From: CBDDEC01 sp965226785
Lineage (GTDB): Bacteria > Chloroflexota > Dehalococcoidia > UBA2979
Assembly: GCA_965226785.1 (NCBI GenBank)
Contig: CBDDEC010000003.1
Span: forward strand, 124,001 to 188,000
Length of the DNA stretch: 64,000 nucleotides
Direction of reading: 5' to 3'
Shown here: one piece after another, positions 44,858 through 55,046 of the stretch
How positions within the stretch are numbered: the first letter of the stretch is position 1
How the letters are laid out: every line of letters starts with the position of its first letter
Position numbers and translations under genes: made by a program
The notes under the pieces: generated by a model
What the model saw: the letters and a program-made list of their open reading frames with translations, nothing else
Database searches by the model: none
Told to the model about the DNA's origin: nothing

Positions 44858-46699
44858 ATGGGTCAGCGCACCATGCCCATCCACCTGCGCCTCATCGCGC
44901 GGGCACTCCCATACAAGGGTCTTCTGCTGTTCGCGATCTTCATCCTGACCGCGAGCAGCGTCCTCACGCTCGCCACGCCGTGGCTGATCGGCTACGCGAT
45001 CGAGACCGGCCTGGACATCCAGGGCGTCGACGACGCGGGCGAGTCCATCGTCGGTGGCAACATGGGCACGCTGCTGTTCGCGGTCGGGCTGATCATCGCC
45101 TCGGCGGTGGCCCGAGGCGTCTTCGTGTACGTGCAGACGTACGTCAACGAGCAGATTTCACAGACGATCGCATTCGACTTCCGCAACGACATCTACGATC
45201 GCCTGCAGCGCCTCTCCTACGCCTACCACGACACGGCCGAGATCGGCCAGATCATGTCGAGGGCCACGCAAGACGTCGAGGGCGTGCGCTTCTTCGTCAG
45301 CATGGGCGTGCTGCGTTTCCTCTACATCATCGTGCTGGTGACCGCCGCCTACGGGCTGATGATCTCGACGAACGTGAAGGTCGGCCTGGTCGCCTTTGCC
45401 TTCGTCCCGCTGATCGCCATCCAGGCGTCCATCACCTCGCTGATGCTGCGACCGATCTGGATGCAGGTGCAGGACCTGCAGGGACAGATGTCAAACGTCC
45501 TGCAGGAGAACCTGACGGGCCAACGCGTGGTCAAGGCGTTCTCGCGCGACGAATTCGAGCAGCAGAAGTTCGACGAGAAGGTCGACGAGCTCTTCGACCG
45601 TTCCTACGCGACGGCCAAATTCCAGGCGTTCAACGAGCCGTTCATGATGTCCATGTGGCTGCTCTCGAGCGCGGTTGTCTTCTGGGTTGGCGTGCAGGAG
45701 GTCCAGGCCGGCAACATGAACCCCGGACAGCTCGTCACGTTCCAGCTCTACCTCACGCTGATGCAGGTGCCGGTCCGATCGATCGGCTTCATCGTCAACA
45801 TGTTCGCCCGCGCGCACTCCGCCGGATCGCGCATCTTCGAGATCGTCGACGCCGAGTCCGCAGTGCAGGAGAAGCCCGACGCGGCCGAGATCCCCGAGGA
45901 CGGTCCAGGCGCGGTGCGCTTCGAGAATGTCTCGTTCGGGTACGACTCGCTCTCACCCGTCCTGCACAACCTCGACATCGAAGCCCAGCCCGGACAGACC
46001 GTGGCGCTGCTGGGGCCCACCGGCTCCGGCAAGTCAACGGTCGTCAACCTGCTGCCGCGCTTCTACGACGTGACCGAGGGCGCGATCACCATCGATGGCC
46101 AGGACGTGCGTGACGTGACGCTCGATTCGCTGCGTGCTGCGATCGGCACGGTGCAGCAGGATGTCTTCCTGTTCCACGCGAGCATCCGCGACAACATCGC
46201 CTACGGTCGCCCGGATGCCACGGAGGAGCAGATCGAGGCCGCGGCGAAGGCCGCGATGATCCACGATTACATCGTGTCCCAGCCCGATGGCTATGAGACC
46301 TGGGTCGGCGAACGCGGCACGACCCTCTCCGGTGGCCAGCGGCAGCGCGTCGCAATCGCGCGCACGCTGCTGCTCGACCCGCGAGTGCTGATCTTCGACG
46401 ACTCGACCGCGGCCGTGGACATGCGCACGGAGTACCTGATCCAGCAGGCGCTGCGGAACCTGATGGAAGGCCGCACGACCTTCGTGATCGCGCAGCGGCT
46501 GCGCACGGTGAAGGAGGCCGACCAGATCCTCGTCATGCGCGGCGGTGAAATCGTCGAGCGCGGGACGCACCAGGAGCTGTTGGAGCGTGGCGGCTTCTAC
46601 CGTGATATCTATGACCTCGAGCTGCGCGACCAGGAGGAGGCGGCTGCCAGCATGCCCGCTGGCGACGCAGACGACGACAGTCAGGACGGAGACGCCTAG
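44858..46699 (+). CDS. ABC exporter, degenerate-site subunit of a heterodimer
   Basis: 613 residues: a six-helix ABC membrane domain then an ATPase domain. Walker A is GPTGSGKS and the signature is LSGGQRQR. Walker B is VLIFDDSTAAVD, with Asp in place of the catalytic Glu, and the switch residue is Gln (FVIAQRLRTV) instead of His. These changes define the degenerate-site chain of heterodimeric exporters such as TM287/288 and BmrCD. Such pumps export drugs, lipids or peptides. The next gene begins directly after the stop and supplies the complementary canonical site. Confidence 0.88.
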   Translation: MGQRTMPIHLRLIARALPYKGLLLFAIFILTASSVLTLATPWLIGYAIETGLDIQGVDDAGESIVGGNMGTLLFAVGLIIASAVARGVFVYVQTYVNEQISQTIAFDFRNDIYDRLQRLSYAYHDTAEIGQIMSRATQDVEGVRFFVSMGVLRFLYIIVLVTAAYGLMISTNVKVGLVAFAFVPLIAIQASITSLMLRPIWMQVQDLQGQMSNVLQENLTGQRVVKAFSRDEFEQQKFDEKVDELFDRSYATAKFQAFNEPFMMSMWLLSSAVVFWVGVQEVQAGNMNPGQLVTFQLYLTLMQVPVRSIGFIVNMFARAHSAGSRIFEIVDAESAVQEKPDAAEIPEDGPGAVRFENVSFGYDSLSPVLHNLDIEAQPGQTVALLGPTGSGKSTVVNLLPRFYDVTEGAITIDGQDVRDVTLDSLRAAIGTVQQDVFLFHASIRDNIAYGRPDATEEQIEAAAKAAMIHDYIVSQPDGYETWVGERGTTLSGGQRQRVAIARTLLLDPRVLIFDDSTAAVDMRTEYLIQQALRNLMEGRTTFVIAQRLRTVKEADQILVMRGGEIVERGTHQELLERGGFYRDIYDLELRDQEEAAASMPAGDADDDSQDGDA

Positions 46700-48595
46700 A
46701 TGGCGTACTGGGGCGGCGGCGGACCGGCCGGATGGAGCGGCGGCGATGGCCGCGGCCGCGGCCGTGGCGGCGGATTCAACCGCAGCGACGGCTGGGACTA
46801 CGAGGAGCTCGGCAAGGTCTACGACCCCACGCTCGTAGCCCGTCTCTTCCCGTTCATGGCGCCCTTCAAGTGGCGAATGATCGTCGCGCTGATCTCGATG
46901 ATCGCCTTCTCACTCACCTCGTACCTTCAGCCGGCGATCATGGCCTGGGGGCTCGGCCGCATCGTTGACGGCGTGATTGCCGGCGAGGATGTCTCCGACG
47001 ACGTCGAGACGTTCGGGATGGCCCTGGTCGTCCTGGCGCTCGCTTCGTTCGTCGCCGGGTTCGTCCAGCGACGGATGACGGGCTATGTCGGCCACGGCAT
47101 CCTGCGCGGGCTGCGCAGCGACATGTTCCGCCACCTCAACAAGCTGTCACTGCGCTTCTACGACAACGAAGAGGTCGGGCGCGTGATGTCGCGCGTCACC
47201 TCGGACGTGGTCACGCTGCAGGAGTTGATGACGACCGGCTTCCTGAACGTGCTGGCCGACATCATCGGCCTGGTGATCATCGTGGTGCTGATGTTCCTCA
47301 TCGACGCCCAGCTGGCGGTTGTGTCGCTGGCGGTGATCCCGGTGCTGATCATCTTCATGGCTGTCTGGCAGGGCTACGCGGCGCAGGCGTTCATCCGCGT
47401 GCGCCAGGCCATCGCCGTGGTCAACGCCAACATCAACGAGAACGTCTCCGGCGTCCGCGTGGTGCAATCGCTTGGTCGCGAGGACAAGAACCTCGAGGAG
47501 TTCAACCGCCTCAACGACGCCAACCGTGCGATGAACCTGAGCGCGGCCCGCCTGCAGGCGTCGGTCATGCCGGTCGTCGAGATCCTGTCGGCGGTGGCCT
47601 CGGCGCTGGTGCTGATCGTGATCGGGATCCGCGTCTTCAACGGCTCGCTCTCGCCGGGCGAGGCATCGACGTTCGCGCTCGCGTTCCTGCTGTACATCCA
47701 GCGGTTCTTCAACCCGGTGCGCGACATCGTGCTGCAGTACACCCAGCTGCAGCGCGCCATGGCGGGCGCTCACCGCATCTTCGAGGTGCTCGACACCGAG
47801 CCGGAGATCGTGGACGCGGAGGACGCGGTGGAGCTCCAGGACGTCGAGGGCGGCGTCGACTTCAACCACGTCAAGTTCAGCTACATCGAGGGCGTGCCGG
47901 TCTTGAAAGACTTCGACCTGCACGTCAAGCCGGGCGAGACGATCGCCCTCGTCGGCCACACGGGCGCTGGGAAGACCTCGGTCACGGCGCTGATCAACCG
48001 CTCGTACGACATCCAGGACGGCTCGATCGAGATCGACGGGATCAACCTGCTGCAGATCAAGCGCGCTTCGCTCACGCGGCGCATGAGCGTCGTGCTGCAG
48101 GAGCCGTACCTGTTCTCCGGCTCGATCGCGGACAACATTCGCTACGGGAAGCTCGACGCGAGCGACGAGGACATCGAGCGGGCGGCCACCGCAGTCGGCG
48201 CCAACGAGTTCGTCGACGACCTGCCCGCTGGCTACGAGACGATCCTGCACGAGCGCGGCCAGAACCTGAGCGTCGGCCAGCGGCAGTTGATCTCGTTCGC
48301 GCGCGCGATCATCGCCGACCCGCGGATCCTGATCCTCGACGAGGCGACGGCGAAGGTGGACACGCGCACCGAGCGCATCATCCAGGAGGCGCTCTCCACG
48401 CTGCTCCAGGGCCGCACCTCGTTCGTCATCGCCCACCGCCTGTCGACGATCCGCAGCGCCGACCGCATCGTGGTGATGGCGGACGGCGAGATCGCGGAGA
48501 TCGGCGATCACGACGAGCTGATGGAGGTCGACGGCATCTACGCCGACTTCTACCGCATGACCTTCACCGGCATCGACGAGGGCGTCGCCTTCTAA
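46700..48595 (+). CDS. ABC exporter, catalytic subunit of a heterodimer
   Basis: 631 residues. A Gly-rich soluble N-terminus of about 25 residues (GGGGPAGWSGGDGRGRGRGG) precedes six membrane helices. The ATPase has Walker A GHTGAGKT, canonical Walker B ILILDEATAKVD with Glu, and switch His in FVIAHRLSTI. Its signature is the altered LSVGQRQL. Canonical B/H-loops with a degenerate signature complement the partner encoded immediately upstream. The ATG follows the partner stop with no gap, so the two are translationally coupled. Substrate is unknown. Confidence 0.88.
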   Translation: MAYWGGGGPAGWSGGDGRGRGRGGGFNRSDGWDYEELGKVYDPTLVARLFPFMAPFKWRMIVALISMIAFSLTSYLQPAIMAWGLGRIVDGVIAGEDVSDDVETFGMALVVLALASFVAGFVQRRMTGYVGHGILRGLRSDMFRHLNKLSLRFYDNEEVGRVMSRVTSDVVTLQELMTTGFLNVLADIIGLVIIVVLMFLIDAQLAVVSLAVIPVLIIFMAVWQGYAAQAFIRVRQAIAVVNANINENVSGVRVVQSLGREDKNLEEFNRLNDANRAMNLSAARLQASVMPVVEILSAVASALVLIVIGIRVFNGSLSPGEASTFALAFLLYIQRFFNPVRDIVLQYTQLQRAMAGAHRIFEVLDTEPEIVDAEDAVELQDVEGGVDFNHVKFSYIEGVPVLKDFDLHVKPGETIALVGHTGAGKTSVTALINRSYDIQDGSIEIDGINLLQIKRASLTRRMSVVLQEPYLFSGSIADNIRYGKLDASDEDIERAATAVGANEFVDDLPAGYETILHERGQNLSVGQRQLISFARAIIADPRILILDEATAKVDTRTERIIQEALSTLLQGRTSFVIAHRLSTIRSADRIVVMADGEIAEIGDHDELMEVDGIYADFYRMTFTGIDEGVAF

Positions 48596-48666
48596 CGTCG
48601 GCCCGATAGCGCCCGTCCGACGGCCAATCGCGCGCACCTCAAGGATTCGCGGTAGGCTGCGTCGCC

Positions 48667-49134
48667 ATGGCAACGAACGAGGATCCCCCGAGCGGCGCGA
48701 CGCCCGACGCGGCCGAACGCGAACGGCTGCTCGCGCTGATCGACGCCGGCTCCATCGCCTACTGGACCACGCTCGGCATCACCATCGAGGAGGTCACGCT
48801 GGGCGCGGTCACGCTCCGTCTCGCCATGCGCGACGAGCTGGGCACGCGGCGGCCGGACGTGATGCACGGGGGCGCCATCGCCTCGCTGGTGGACGCAGCG
48901 GCAGGAGCCGCGACCGCCACGACACGGCGCGAGGATGACGACACGTGGACCGGCCAGGCCACGACCGACCTCAACGTCAGTTTCCTCAACGCCGCGACCG
49001 GCGACGTGCTCGCCCGCTCGCGTGTGCTGCGCGGCAGCCGCTCGCTCGTCTTCGTCGAGGTGGCCGTCGAGGATCTCGAGGGCACGCCGATCGCCGCCGG
49101 TCGCGCGACGTACACGGTGCTCCGCCACCGGTGA
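48667..49134 (+). CDS. PaaI-type hotdog thioesterase
   Basis: 155 residues. The hotdog fold core is recognisable: ITIEEVTLGAVTLRLAMRDE, the catalytic-loop block DVMHGGAIASLVDAAAGAAT and the strand TTDLNVSFLNAATGDVLARS. PaaI-like enzymes hydrolyse acyl- or phenylacetyl-CoA thioesters; substrate here is unknown. The stop overlaps the GTG of the next gene by three bases (GTGA). Confidence 0.85.
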   Translation: MATNEDPPSGATPDAAERERLLALIDAGSIAYWTTLGITIEEVTLGAVTLRLAMRDELGTRRPDVMHGGAIASLVDAAAGAATATTRREDDDTWTGQATTDLNVSFLNAATGDVLARSRVLRGSRSLVFVEVAVEDLEGTPIAAGRATYTVLRHR

Positions 49135-49766
49135 GCGAGGCGCACGAGGCGGCCGCGCCCGACCCTGGCGCGCTGCGTCGCGTGATGGTGATCGGCAACT
49201 CCGGCTCGGGGAAGTCGCAGTTCGGCCGCCGGCTCGCCAAGGTCCTCGACCTGCCGCTGACCGACCTCGACGACGAGCACTGGCAGACCGGGTGGGTCGA
49301 GCCGTCGGAGGAATGGTGACGCGCGCGTCAGCGCGAGCTGGCCGCCGAGGAGCGCTGGCTCATCGAGGGCAACTATGGCAGGGAGATCGACATCCGCGCG
49401 CGGCGCGCCGACCTCGTCGTGCTCTTCGACCTGCCGCGTTGGCTCTGCACGTGGCGGGTGATCGTGCGCTACTTCAAGATTCGCCTCGGCCGCCAGGTCT
49501 GGCGGCTGCCCCGGAACTGCCAGGCCGGTCCCGATTGGGAACCGGTCCGTGATTTTCCTACGTTCCTGCTCTACATCTGGCGCTTTCCGACCGGCAGCCT
49601 GCCGCGCGCCTACGATCGCCTCGCCGAGGCCGGCGTCGAGCGACTCGTCGTCTTGCGCTCCACTGGCGACACCCGCGCCCTCGACGCCTCGTTCACCGCG
49701 ACGGCCGACCCGTCCGAGGTGCTCCGCGCCCACGAGGAGCCGCTTGCCGACGCGATGGCGGGCTAG
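49131..49766 (+). CDS. Topology-modulation-type P-loop kinase, with an in-frame TGA
   Basis: The GTG start overlaps the thioesterase stop. Walker A is VIGNSGSGKSQFGRRLA, followed by LTDLDDEHWQTGWVEPSEEW. At 49317-49319 a TGA interrupts the frame. Beyond it the same frame continues the family exactly: RELAAEERWLIEGNYGREI, RADLVVLFDLPRWLCTWRVI. The full product would be 211 residues, normal for this adenylate-kinase-like family. The interrupted position, next to a Trp in EEW, is plausibly Trp (TGG to TGA). Either the gene is disabled or the stop is read through or a sequence error. Confidence 0.75.
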
Positions 49767-50149
49767 CCCTCGACGAGCGCCTCCACCTCGATCTCGACGA
49801 GGTGCTCGGGGAGCATGAGGCGCGCCACCTGGACCATCGTCATGGCGGGGCGGACGGCAGCGAAGCGTGCGCCGAGGGCGGCCGCGACCTCCTCCCAGTC
49901 GCGATCGATGTTGATCAGGTAGCTGCGCGCGACGACCACGTCCTCCACGGTCGCGCCCAGTTCGTCGAGGGCGCTGGCGATCGTGTCGAGGGCGAGCGCG
50001 GCCTGGGGGCCGGCACCGCTGGGGACGCTGCCGTCAGGCCGGGTGCCGGTCGTGCCGCTCACCCAGATGCGTTCGCCGCTGCGGATGGCACGCGCGTAGC
50101 CGACGCGCTCCTCCCACGGGCCGCCGCTCGAGACGCGCTGTCGGGTCAC
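49763..50149 (-). CDS. RidA-family protein
   Basis: 128 residues of the YjgF/YER057c/UK114 (RidA) family, whose best-known members hydrolyse reactive enamine/imine intermediates from PLP enzymes. Blocks visible are GYARAIRSGERIWVSGTTG, LDTIASALDELGATVEDVV and a C-terminal PEHLVEIEVEALVEG. The conserved Arg in AARFAAVRPAMTMV is present. The GTG start overlaps the ruvB stop as GTGA, so it is co-transcribed with ruvB from the SOS promoter. Confidence 0.88.
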   Translation of the reverse strand: MTRQRVSSGGPWEERVGYARAIRSGERIWVSGTTGTRPDGSVPSGAGPQAALALDTIASALDELGATVEDVVVARSYLINIDRDWEEVAAALGARFAAVRPAMTMVQVARLMLPEHLVEIEVEALVEG

Positions 50150-51288
50150 TGGCCGGCCGCGTCGCCGACCTCGGGCGCATTGGCCTCGGCAGCGTCCGGC
50201 GCGTCAGCGTCCGGCGCGTCGGCGTCGAAGAGCGTTGGCTGCGCCGCGCCCTCGACGGTCGTGGCCTCCGAGGGCGGTTCGAGGCCGATGTGCTCGTAAG
50301 CGCCCCGCAGCAACATGCGGCCGCGCGGGGTGCGCTGGATGAAGCCGATCTTGAGCAGGTACGGCTCGTAGACGTCCATGATCGTGTCGGACTCCTCGGA
50401 GATGGCCGCGGCCAGCGTGTCGAGGCCGACCGGTCCGCCGCCGAAGCGTTGCGCCGTGATCGTGAGCAGCTCGCGGTCCATCTCGTCGAGACCGAGCTCA
50501 TCGATCTGCAGCTGCTCGAGGGCCAGCCCGGCGACGGCGGCGGTGATGACACCGTCCGCGCGGACCTCGGCATAGTCGCGCACGCGGCGCAGCAGGCGGT
50601 TGGCAACGCGCGCGGTGCCGCGGGAGCGGCGCGCGATCTCGTGGATGCCGCCCGTTTCGATGCGGCAGCCGAGCACCCCGGCGGAGCGCTCCACGATCTG
50701 GCGCAGCGCCGGCTGGTCGTAGAACTCCATGCGGTAACTGGCGCCGAAGCGGTCGCGCAGCGGCTGGGAGACGAGCGCGTAGCGCGTGGTCGCGCCGATC
50801 AGGGTGAATGGCTCGAGCTTGAGCCGCACGTCGCGCGCCTTCGGCCCCTTGCCCACGATCAGGTCGACGGAGAAGTCCTCCATCGCCGGGTAGAGCACCT
50901 CCTCGACGACGTGCGAGAGGCGGTGGATCTCGTCGATGAACAGGATGTCGCCGGGGCGCAACCCGGTGAGCAGCGAGGCGAGATCGCCGGCCCGCTCGAT
51001 GGCCGGGCCGGAGGTCGTGCGGATCGAGACGCCCATCTCCGATGCCATGATCATCGCGAGGGTCGTTTTGCCGAGGCCCGGTGGGCCGTGGAACAGCAGG
51101 TGGTCGAGCGGCTCGTCACGACCCTTCGCCGCCTCGATGGCGATGCGAAGCGACTCTTTGATGCGTTCCTGGCCGAAGTACTGCTCGAGGCGTGTCGGCC
51201 GCAGCGAGGACTCCTGCGCGTCCTCGGAAGTCGCGTGCGGCGAGAGCGGTCCCTCTCGCTCGTTGCTCTCGTCGGCAGCGTCGCTCAT
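50146..51288 (-). CDS. ruvB: Holliday junction branch-migration helicase RuvB
   Basis: 380 residues. AAA+ motifs are GPPGLGKTT, ILFIDEIHRLS and ATTRYALVSQPLRDRFG; the C-terminal winged helix ends FIQRTPRGRMLLRGAYEHI. RuvB drives branch migration of Holliday junctions with RuvA and is followed by RuvC resolution; neither ruvA nor ruvC is in this window. A low-complexity tail with repeated DAPDADAPDA extends beyond the usual C-terminus. GGAGGG precedes the ATG at 51288. The SOS box at 51354-51367 and a TATACT -10 lie in the leader, consistent with damage induction. Confidence 0.95.
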   Translation of the reverse strand: MSDAADESNEREGPLSPHATSEDAQESSLRPTRLEQYFGQERIKESLRIAIEAAKGRDEPLDHLLFHGPPGLGKTTLAMIMASEMGVSIRTTSGPAIERAGDLASLLTGLRPGDILFIDEIHRLSHVVEEVLYPAMEDFSVDLIVGKGPKARDVRLKLEPFTLIGATTRYALVSQPLRDRFGASYRMEFYDQPALRQIVERSAGVLGCRIETGGIHEIARRSRGTARVANRLLRRVRDYAEVRADGVITAAVAGLALEQLQIDELGLDEMDRELLTITAQRFGGGPVGLDTLAAAISEESDTIMDVYEPYLLKIGFIQRTPRGRMLLRGAYEHIGLEPPSEATTVEGAAQPTLFDADAPDADAPDAAEANAPEVGDAAGQ

Positions 51289-51328
51289 GCGCCCTCCGCG
51301 CGGCCCCCGCCTACGCGATCGGTCGAGC

Positions 51329-51367
51329 CGAGTATACAGATGGCGCGCAACATAGAACGAACGTTCG
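51329..51367 (-). promoter_or_regulatory. SOS-controlled promoter of ruvB
   Basis: The LexA box AGAACGAACGTTCG (51354-51367; GAAC-N4-GTTC) lies just upstream of and overlaps the -35 region. On the minus strand the -10 TATACT lies at 51329-51334, 16 bases after GTTCTA. The start codon follows about 40 bases later. Confidence 0.8.
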
Positions 51368-51376
51368 AGACGAGCA

Positions 51377-51586
51377 CTAGTAGACGCCGACCACCATCGC
51401 GTCGCGATGATTGGCGTCGTCGAACTGTGCGATGGCGATGCGCCGCCCGACGACGATCTCTGCAGCGGCGATGCTGCGCGAGATCGGGACGCCGTCGACG
51501 GTGGTCGCCAGCGAGCCCGCGACCTGCGCGGTGAGGGCGTGTGAGGTGGCGTCGAACGCCACAATGGTGCCTCGAACGATCATCAT
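51377..51586 (-). CDS. Small beta-rich phage-like protein
   Basis: 69 residues with alternating strands (RGTIVAFDATSHALTAQVAG, AAEIVVGRRIAIAQFDD). It resembles the short OB-like segments of baseplate/spike proteins, but no clear family is recognised. Its ribosome binding site TAGGAGG overlaps the stop of the upstream tail gene, so it is the last gene of the capsid-tail unit. Confidence 0.5.
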   Translation of the reverse strand: MMIVRGTIVAFDATSHALTAQVAGSLATTVDGVPISRSIAAAEIVVGRRIAIAQFDDANHRDAMVVGVY

Positions 51587-51594
51587 GTCGCCTC

Positions 51595-53556
51595 CTACGG
51601 CGCGGTCAGCGTGAGCTGCATTTCGACCCGCGGGCGGCGCTCTCGTTCGAAGCGGTAGCGCAGCCCTGAAACGCGGTAGCGCCGGGCGTCGAGGCCGAGT
51701 GGTGCGTGGGTCACCTCGACGACGTCGCCGATCTCCTGCGCGAAGTTCGGTCCGGCCACGAGACGCCCGGTCTCGGTTGCGAGCACGGCGCGACGCAGCA
51801 CGGTGCTGGCGCGCGCGTCGACGCGGGCCGGCGCGTCCAGGGCATCGTCGATGACGACCACGCGCGCGCCGCCGCTCCGCACGGCCGCCGCGTCGACCGC
51901 TTCCCCGACATCGGAGGCGCCGAACACGCGCACCGCACCGACCGAGGGGGTCTCCGTGACAGCCTCGAGGTCATGGATCGCGTGATCAGTGCCGTAGCTG
52001 TAGCCAGCGACCGCGTCCGGGTCCGCTTCCACGACATGCAGCTCAATGCCGCGCGAGCGCAGCACGTCCGGCACACGCTCCAAGAGCGCGCGCAGCGCCG
52101 TGCTTCCGCGCCGACCGGCGCGCACGGTGAACGCGGGCTTGATGGCGCTCAGTTCAGGGCTGACGCCGCTGGACAGCACGGCGACCCCCGCGCGCCGTGC
52201 CACATCGGTGGCGATCTGCGCCAGCGTGTCGCCGGCCGGCGCGTAGGCGAGCTGCGTCGGCGAGCGTCAACGACCGAGCACACCAAGCGGGCCGGTCGCC
52301 TCGATCTCAACGATGGAGCGACCTCGACGCCGGCTGCGCGCGATGCTGGTGATCGTGAGCCGGCCCACCTCGACCAGCTCCAGGCCGGCGCTGGTGCGAT
52401 GGCCGGCCCGCACGAGCAGCTCCGCGCCGGGCGCGAGCGTCGGTGGCGCGACCCCCTCGAGGTAGCGGCCGTCGGCGTCGCTGAGCGCCAGCCGAGCGCG
52501 CTGCACCGAGTCGACCGTCGCGAAGTCCATCGTCAGAACGTCGGCGCTCACGTTCACGGCCGGCTCGCTCGGCGCGGCGCTCCACACGCCGGCGGGCGCA
52601 GCAAGGTAGCTCGCCGTGCCGCCTATAGCGATCGCGAGCCCGAACGGCGTCGTCTCATCGAGTGGCTGCGGGTCTCGCCAGCTCTGTTGCAAGACATCTA
52701 GCCCCGCCACCGTCGACGCGAGCTGCACGCGATCGCCCTGGCTCCGTTCGACGATCGAGGCCCACGGCGAACTCCCGATGGCCACCCCAGCGGCAAGGTA
52801 GGCGATGCCCGTCCCGGCGGAGGCCAGCGCGATCGGCGCCAGCGGGAACCAGACGCCAGGCGGCAGTGTCAGTCCGCTGCCGAAGAGCGCCGCCCAGACG
52901 CCGGCGTTACCGCCGTTATCGGTGCCGCTCACCAGCACCACGTAGTCCTCGGCGTCGCTTGCGACCAGGCCATCGACGGACGCCCGCGAGTGCGACCACG
53001 CCACGGGGAGGCCCCAGCCGCCGAGACCGGTGCGGGTGACCGACGAGACCACGCCGCCCACGGCGAAGAAGACGGCCGCGCTGCCATCGGCCCGCACGGC
53101 GCCGGCGACGGCCGTGATCGTCGCGGCGGCGGTGGCGACCACAGTCGCCGCGGCCCAAGTCGCTCCGCCATCGGTGCTCTCTCGCACCTCGACGCCGGTG
53201 CCCACGCTGTTGACGCTGGTCAGCAGCAGACGCTGCAAGGCAGCCGAGCAGTCGAGGCCAGCCGAGGCGGCGACCGAGCCCAACGCAGTCCATGGCGTGT
53301 AGTCGCTGCTGGCGGTGGGCGTCGCGACACGCTGTACGTGCAGCGTGCCGGCGCCGGGGTCGATGCGCGCTCGCACCAGCGCACCGTCCGAAGGCACCGC
53401 CGCCGCGGCCGGACCGTCCGGCTCGGACCCGCTGTACCAGCGCGTCCAGCGCAGCGGGACGACTCCGACATCGCGGTCGAGCAGGTCGACGCGCAGGACA
53501 GGGAGGGCGCTCGCCGCCTCTTGCGCCGCCCGCAACGTCGAGGTCAGTGGCCGCAC
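51595..53556 (-). pseudogene. Phage tail/baseplate-like protein with an in-frame TGA
   Basis: The frame runs 429 residues from GTG 53556 (VRPLTSTLRAAQEAASALPV … GPLGVLGR) to TGA at 52267-52269. It then continues in the same frame for 223 more (RSPTQLAYAPAGDTLAQIAT, KPAFTVRAGRRGSTALRALL, SYGTDHAIHDLEA). The second part looks like a baseplate-hub or tail-protein domain and begins mid-domain, so the TGA splits one protein of about 653 residues, probably at a Trp. The middle has beta-propeller-like repeats (STDGGATWAAAT, VSSVTRTGLGG). Family assignment is tentative. The start lies three bases after the adaptor-gene stop. Confidence 0.55.
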
Positions 53557-53558
53557 GG

Positions 53559-54181
53559 TTAGCGCTGCCCTCGGGCGGTCGCGGACGTACCCGGGTAGAG
53601 CTGCTGGACCTGCATGCGGCGATCGCGGCCGTGCTTCGCCACGCCATTCGTGAACGCCTCGAGCCGCTCCTAGCCCCACGTGTGGTAGTGACGCCACACG
53701 TCGTCGCCGCCGCTGTTGATGCGGTTCGTCGCGTACGAAGCCCACTCCAGCGCTGCGTAGCCGCCCGCGCCGGTCGCCACGGGTCCTCCAGGCGCTCCGG
53801 CACGGTGCTCGTCATGGCATCGAGCTGGTGCATCGCCGTGTAGCGGATACGCACATCCTCGACGCCGCTCGGCCGGCGCTCGACCTCGAGGGTGAGCGTG
53901 TCGCCCCAGACGGAGAACGGGGCGAACAGCGGCGGATGCTCGTCGGTCGGATATTCGACGGCGTCGACGGCGACGCGGTCGGTCAGTGTCGCGATGGCAA
54001 GCTCGCGCGAGCCGGCGGTCGTCGAGACGGTCGCGACGAGCTCCCGCGGCGCTGCCAGCGAGAGCTCGCGCACGGCGCGAGCGATATGCCGGTCGAGCGT
54101 GGCGTCGGTCCACCGCTCGTCGTTCGTGTCTTCGTCATGCAGATCGACGCGCACACGGGCGCGCATCTCGCCGAGGTCCAT
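53559..54181 (-). pseudogene. Phage head-tail adaptor-like gene, frameshifted and with an in-frame TAG
   Basis: It starts MDLGEMRARVRVDLHDEDTN and shows DATLDRHIARAVRELSLAAP, the helical layout of head-tail connector/adaptor proteins, then beta segments (FSVWGDTLTLEVERRPSG). At about 53781 a one-base loss shifts PERLEDP into VATGAGGYAALEWASYATNR in another frame. That frame meets TAG at 53670-53672 (YHTWG stop ERLEAFTNG, Tyr expected) and ends at TAA 53559-53561. Repaired, the product is about 207 residues. Three independent lesions mark this gene as decayed or error-rich. Confidence 0.55.
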
Positions 54182-54334
54182 GGCATGGCCTCTCTCTCCC
54201 GCACGTGGCGGGTGCTGCCCTCTGCAGTGGGTGCGGCGGGTCCGGTCGCCGGCCGAGCCCGGCCAGTGGTGTGCGGCCCGCCCCCCGCCGCAGGGTCCCT
54301 CGCAAGGGTCGGGCGGGACGCACCGATGACGTGC

Positions 54335-55039
54335 CTAGGGACGCACGCCGGTCAGCCGCGCCAGCTTGAGCTCGTTGAAGAGCGCGATGCTGACGTACCA
54401 CTTGACGCGGATGCGGTGGGCATCCTTCGACTCGAGCGCGCCGATGCTCTCCACCGTCAGGCCGCCCGGGCCGCTCAGGCCGGCCACGCCGCCCTCGCCG
54501 AACTGCAGCGCGTATACCGTGGAGGTGTCCGTGCTCGTGCCCACGGTCTGGTCATCGGCGATGAAGTCGTTCACGCCGATCGGCACAGCGTCGTAGAACT
54601 GGACCATGCGACCAAACTCGTCGCGATCCTATTCGACGAGGTTCGAGCCGGCCGCCCGCGCCAGCGCGGTCAGCGACCGCCTCGTGCGGCGCGACATCAG
54701 CAACATCTCCGGCTTGCCGCCGCGCACGGTGTCGACCAGCTCATCCAACTTGTCGAGCGTGAGCGAGCCGCCGGTGACGCCCATCGACACGCTCTGCGGG
54801 ACGCCGCATAGAATGTCGATGCCATCGAACGAGTTGATGTCGATGCCGAAGTCGCCATTGATGAAGGCGTCGTCGAACTTCTCCTGGACGGCACGCGCCT
54901 TCAGCTGCACCACGGCAGCTTCCAGGTCCTGCACGTTGCTGCGGGTGTTCTGCAGGTACTGGTCGACATCGGCGTCGCCACCGAGGATCGCCAGCGTCGC
55001 GGTCACCTGGGTCACCGTTTCAACGTGATATCTATTCAT
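54335..55039 (-). pseudogene. Phage major capsid-like protein with an in-frame TAG
   Basis: From ATG 55039 the frame reads MNRYHVETVTQVTATLAILG, DINSFDGIDILCGVPQSVSM and GGKPEMLLMSRRTRRSLTAL. It meets TAG at 54629-54631 after GSNLVE and continues in frame with DRDEFGRMVQFYDAVPIGVN and VYALQFGEGGVAGLSGPGGL to TAG at 54335. The total of about 234 residues and the segment order match HK97-fold capsid proteins of Chloroflexota/actinobacterial phages, though the N-terminal scaffold-like arm is missing. Tyr is the expected residue at the TAG (LVE-Y-DRDEFGR). The SOS promoter lies directly upstream. Confidence 0.65.
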
Positions 55040-55046
55040 GACCCCC

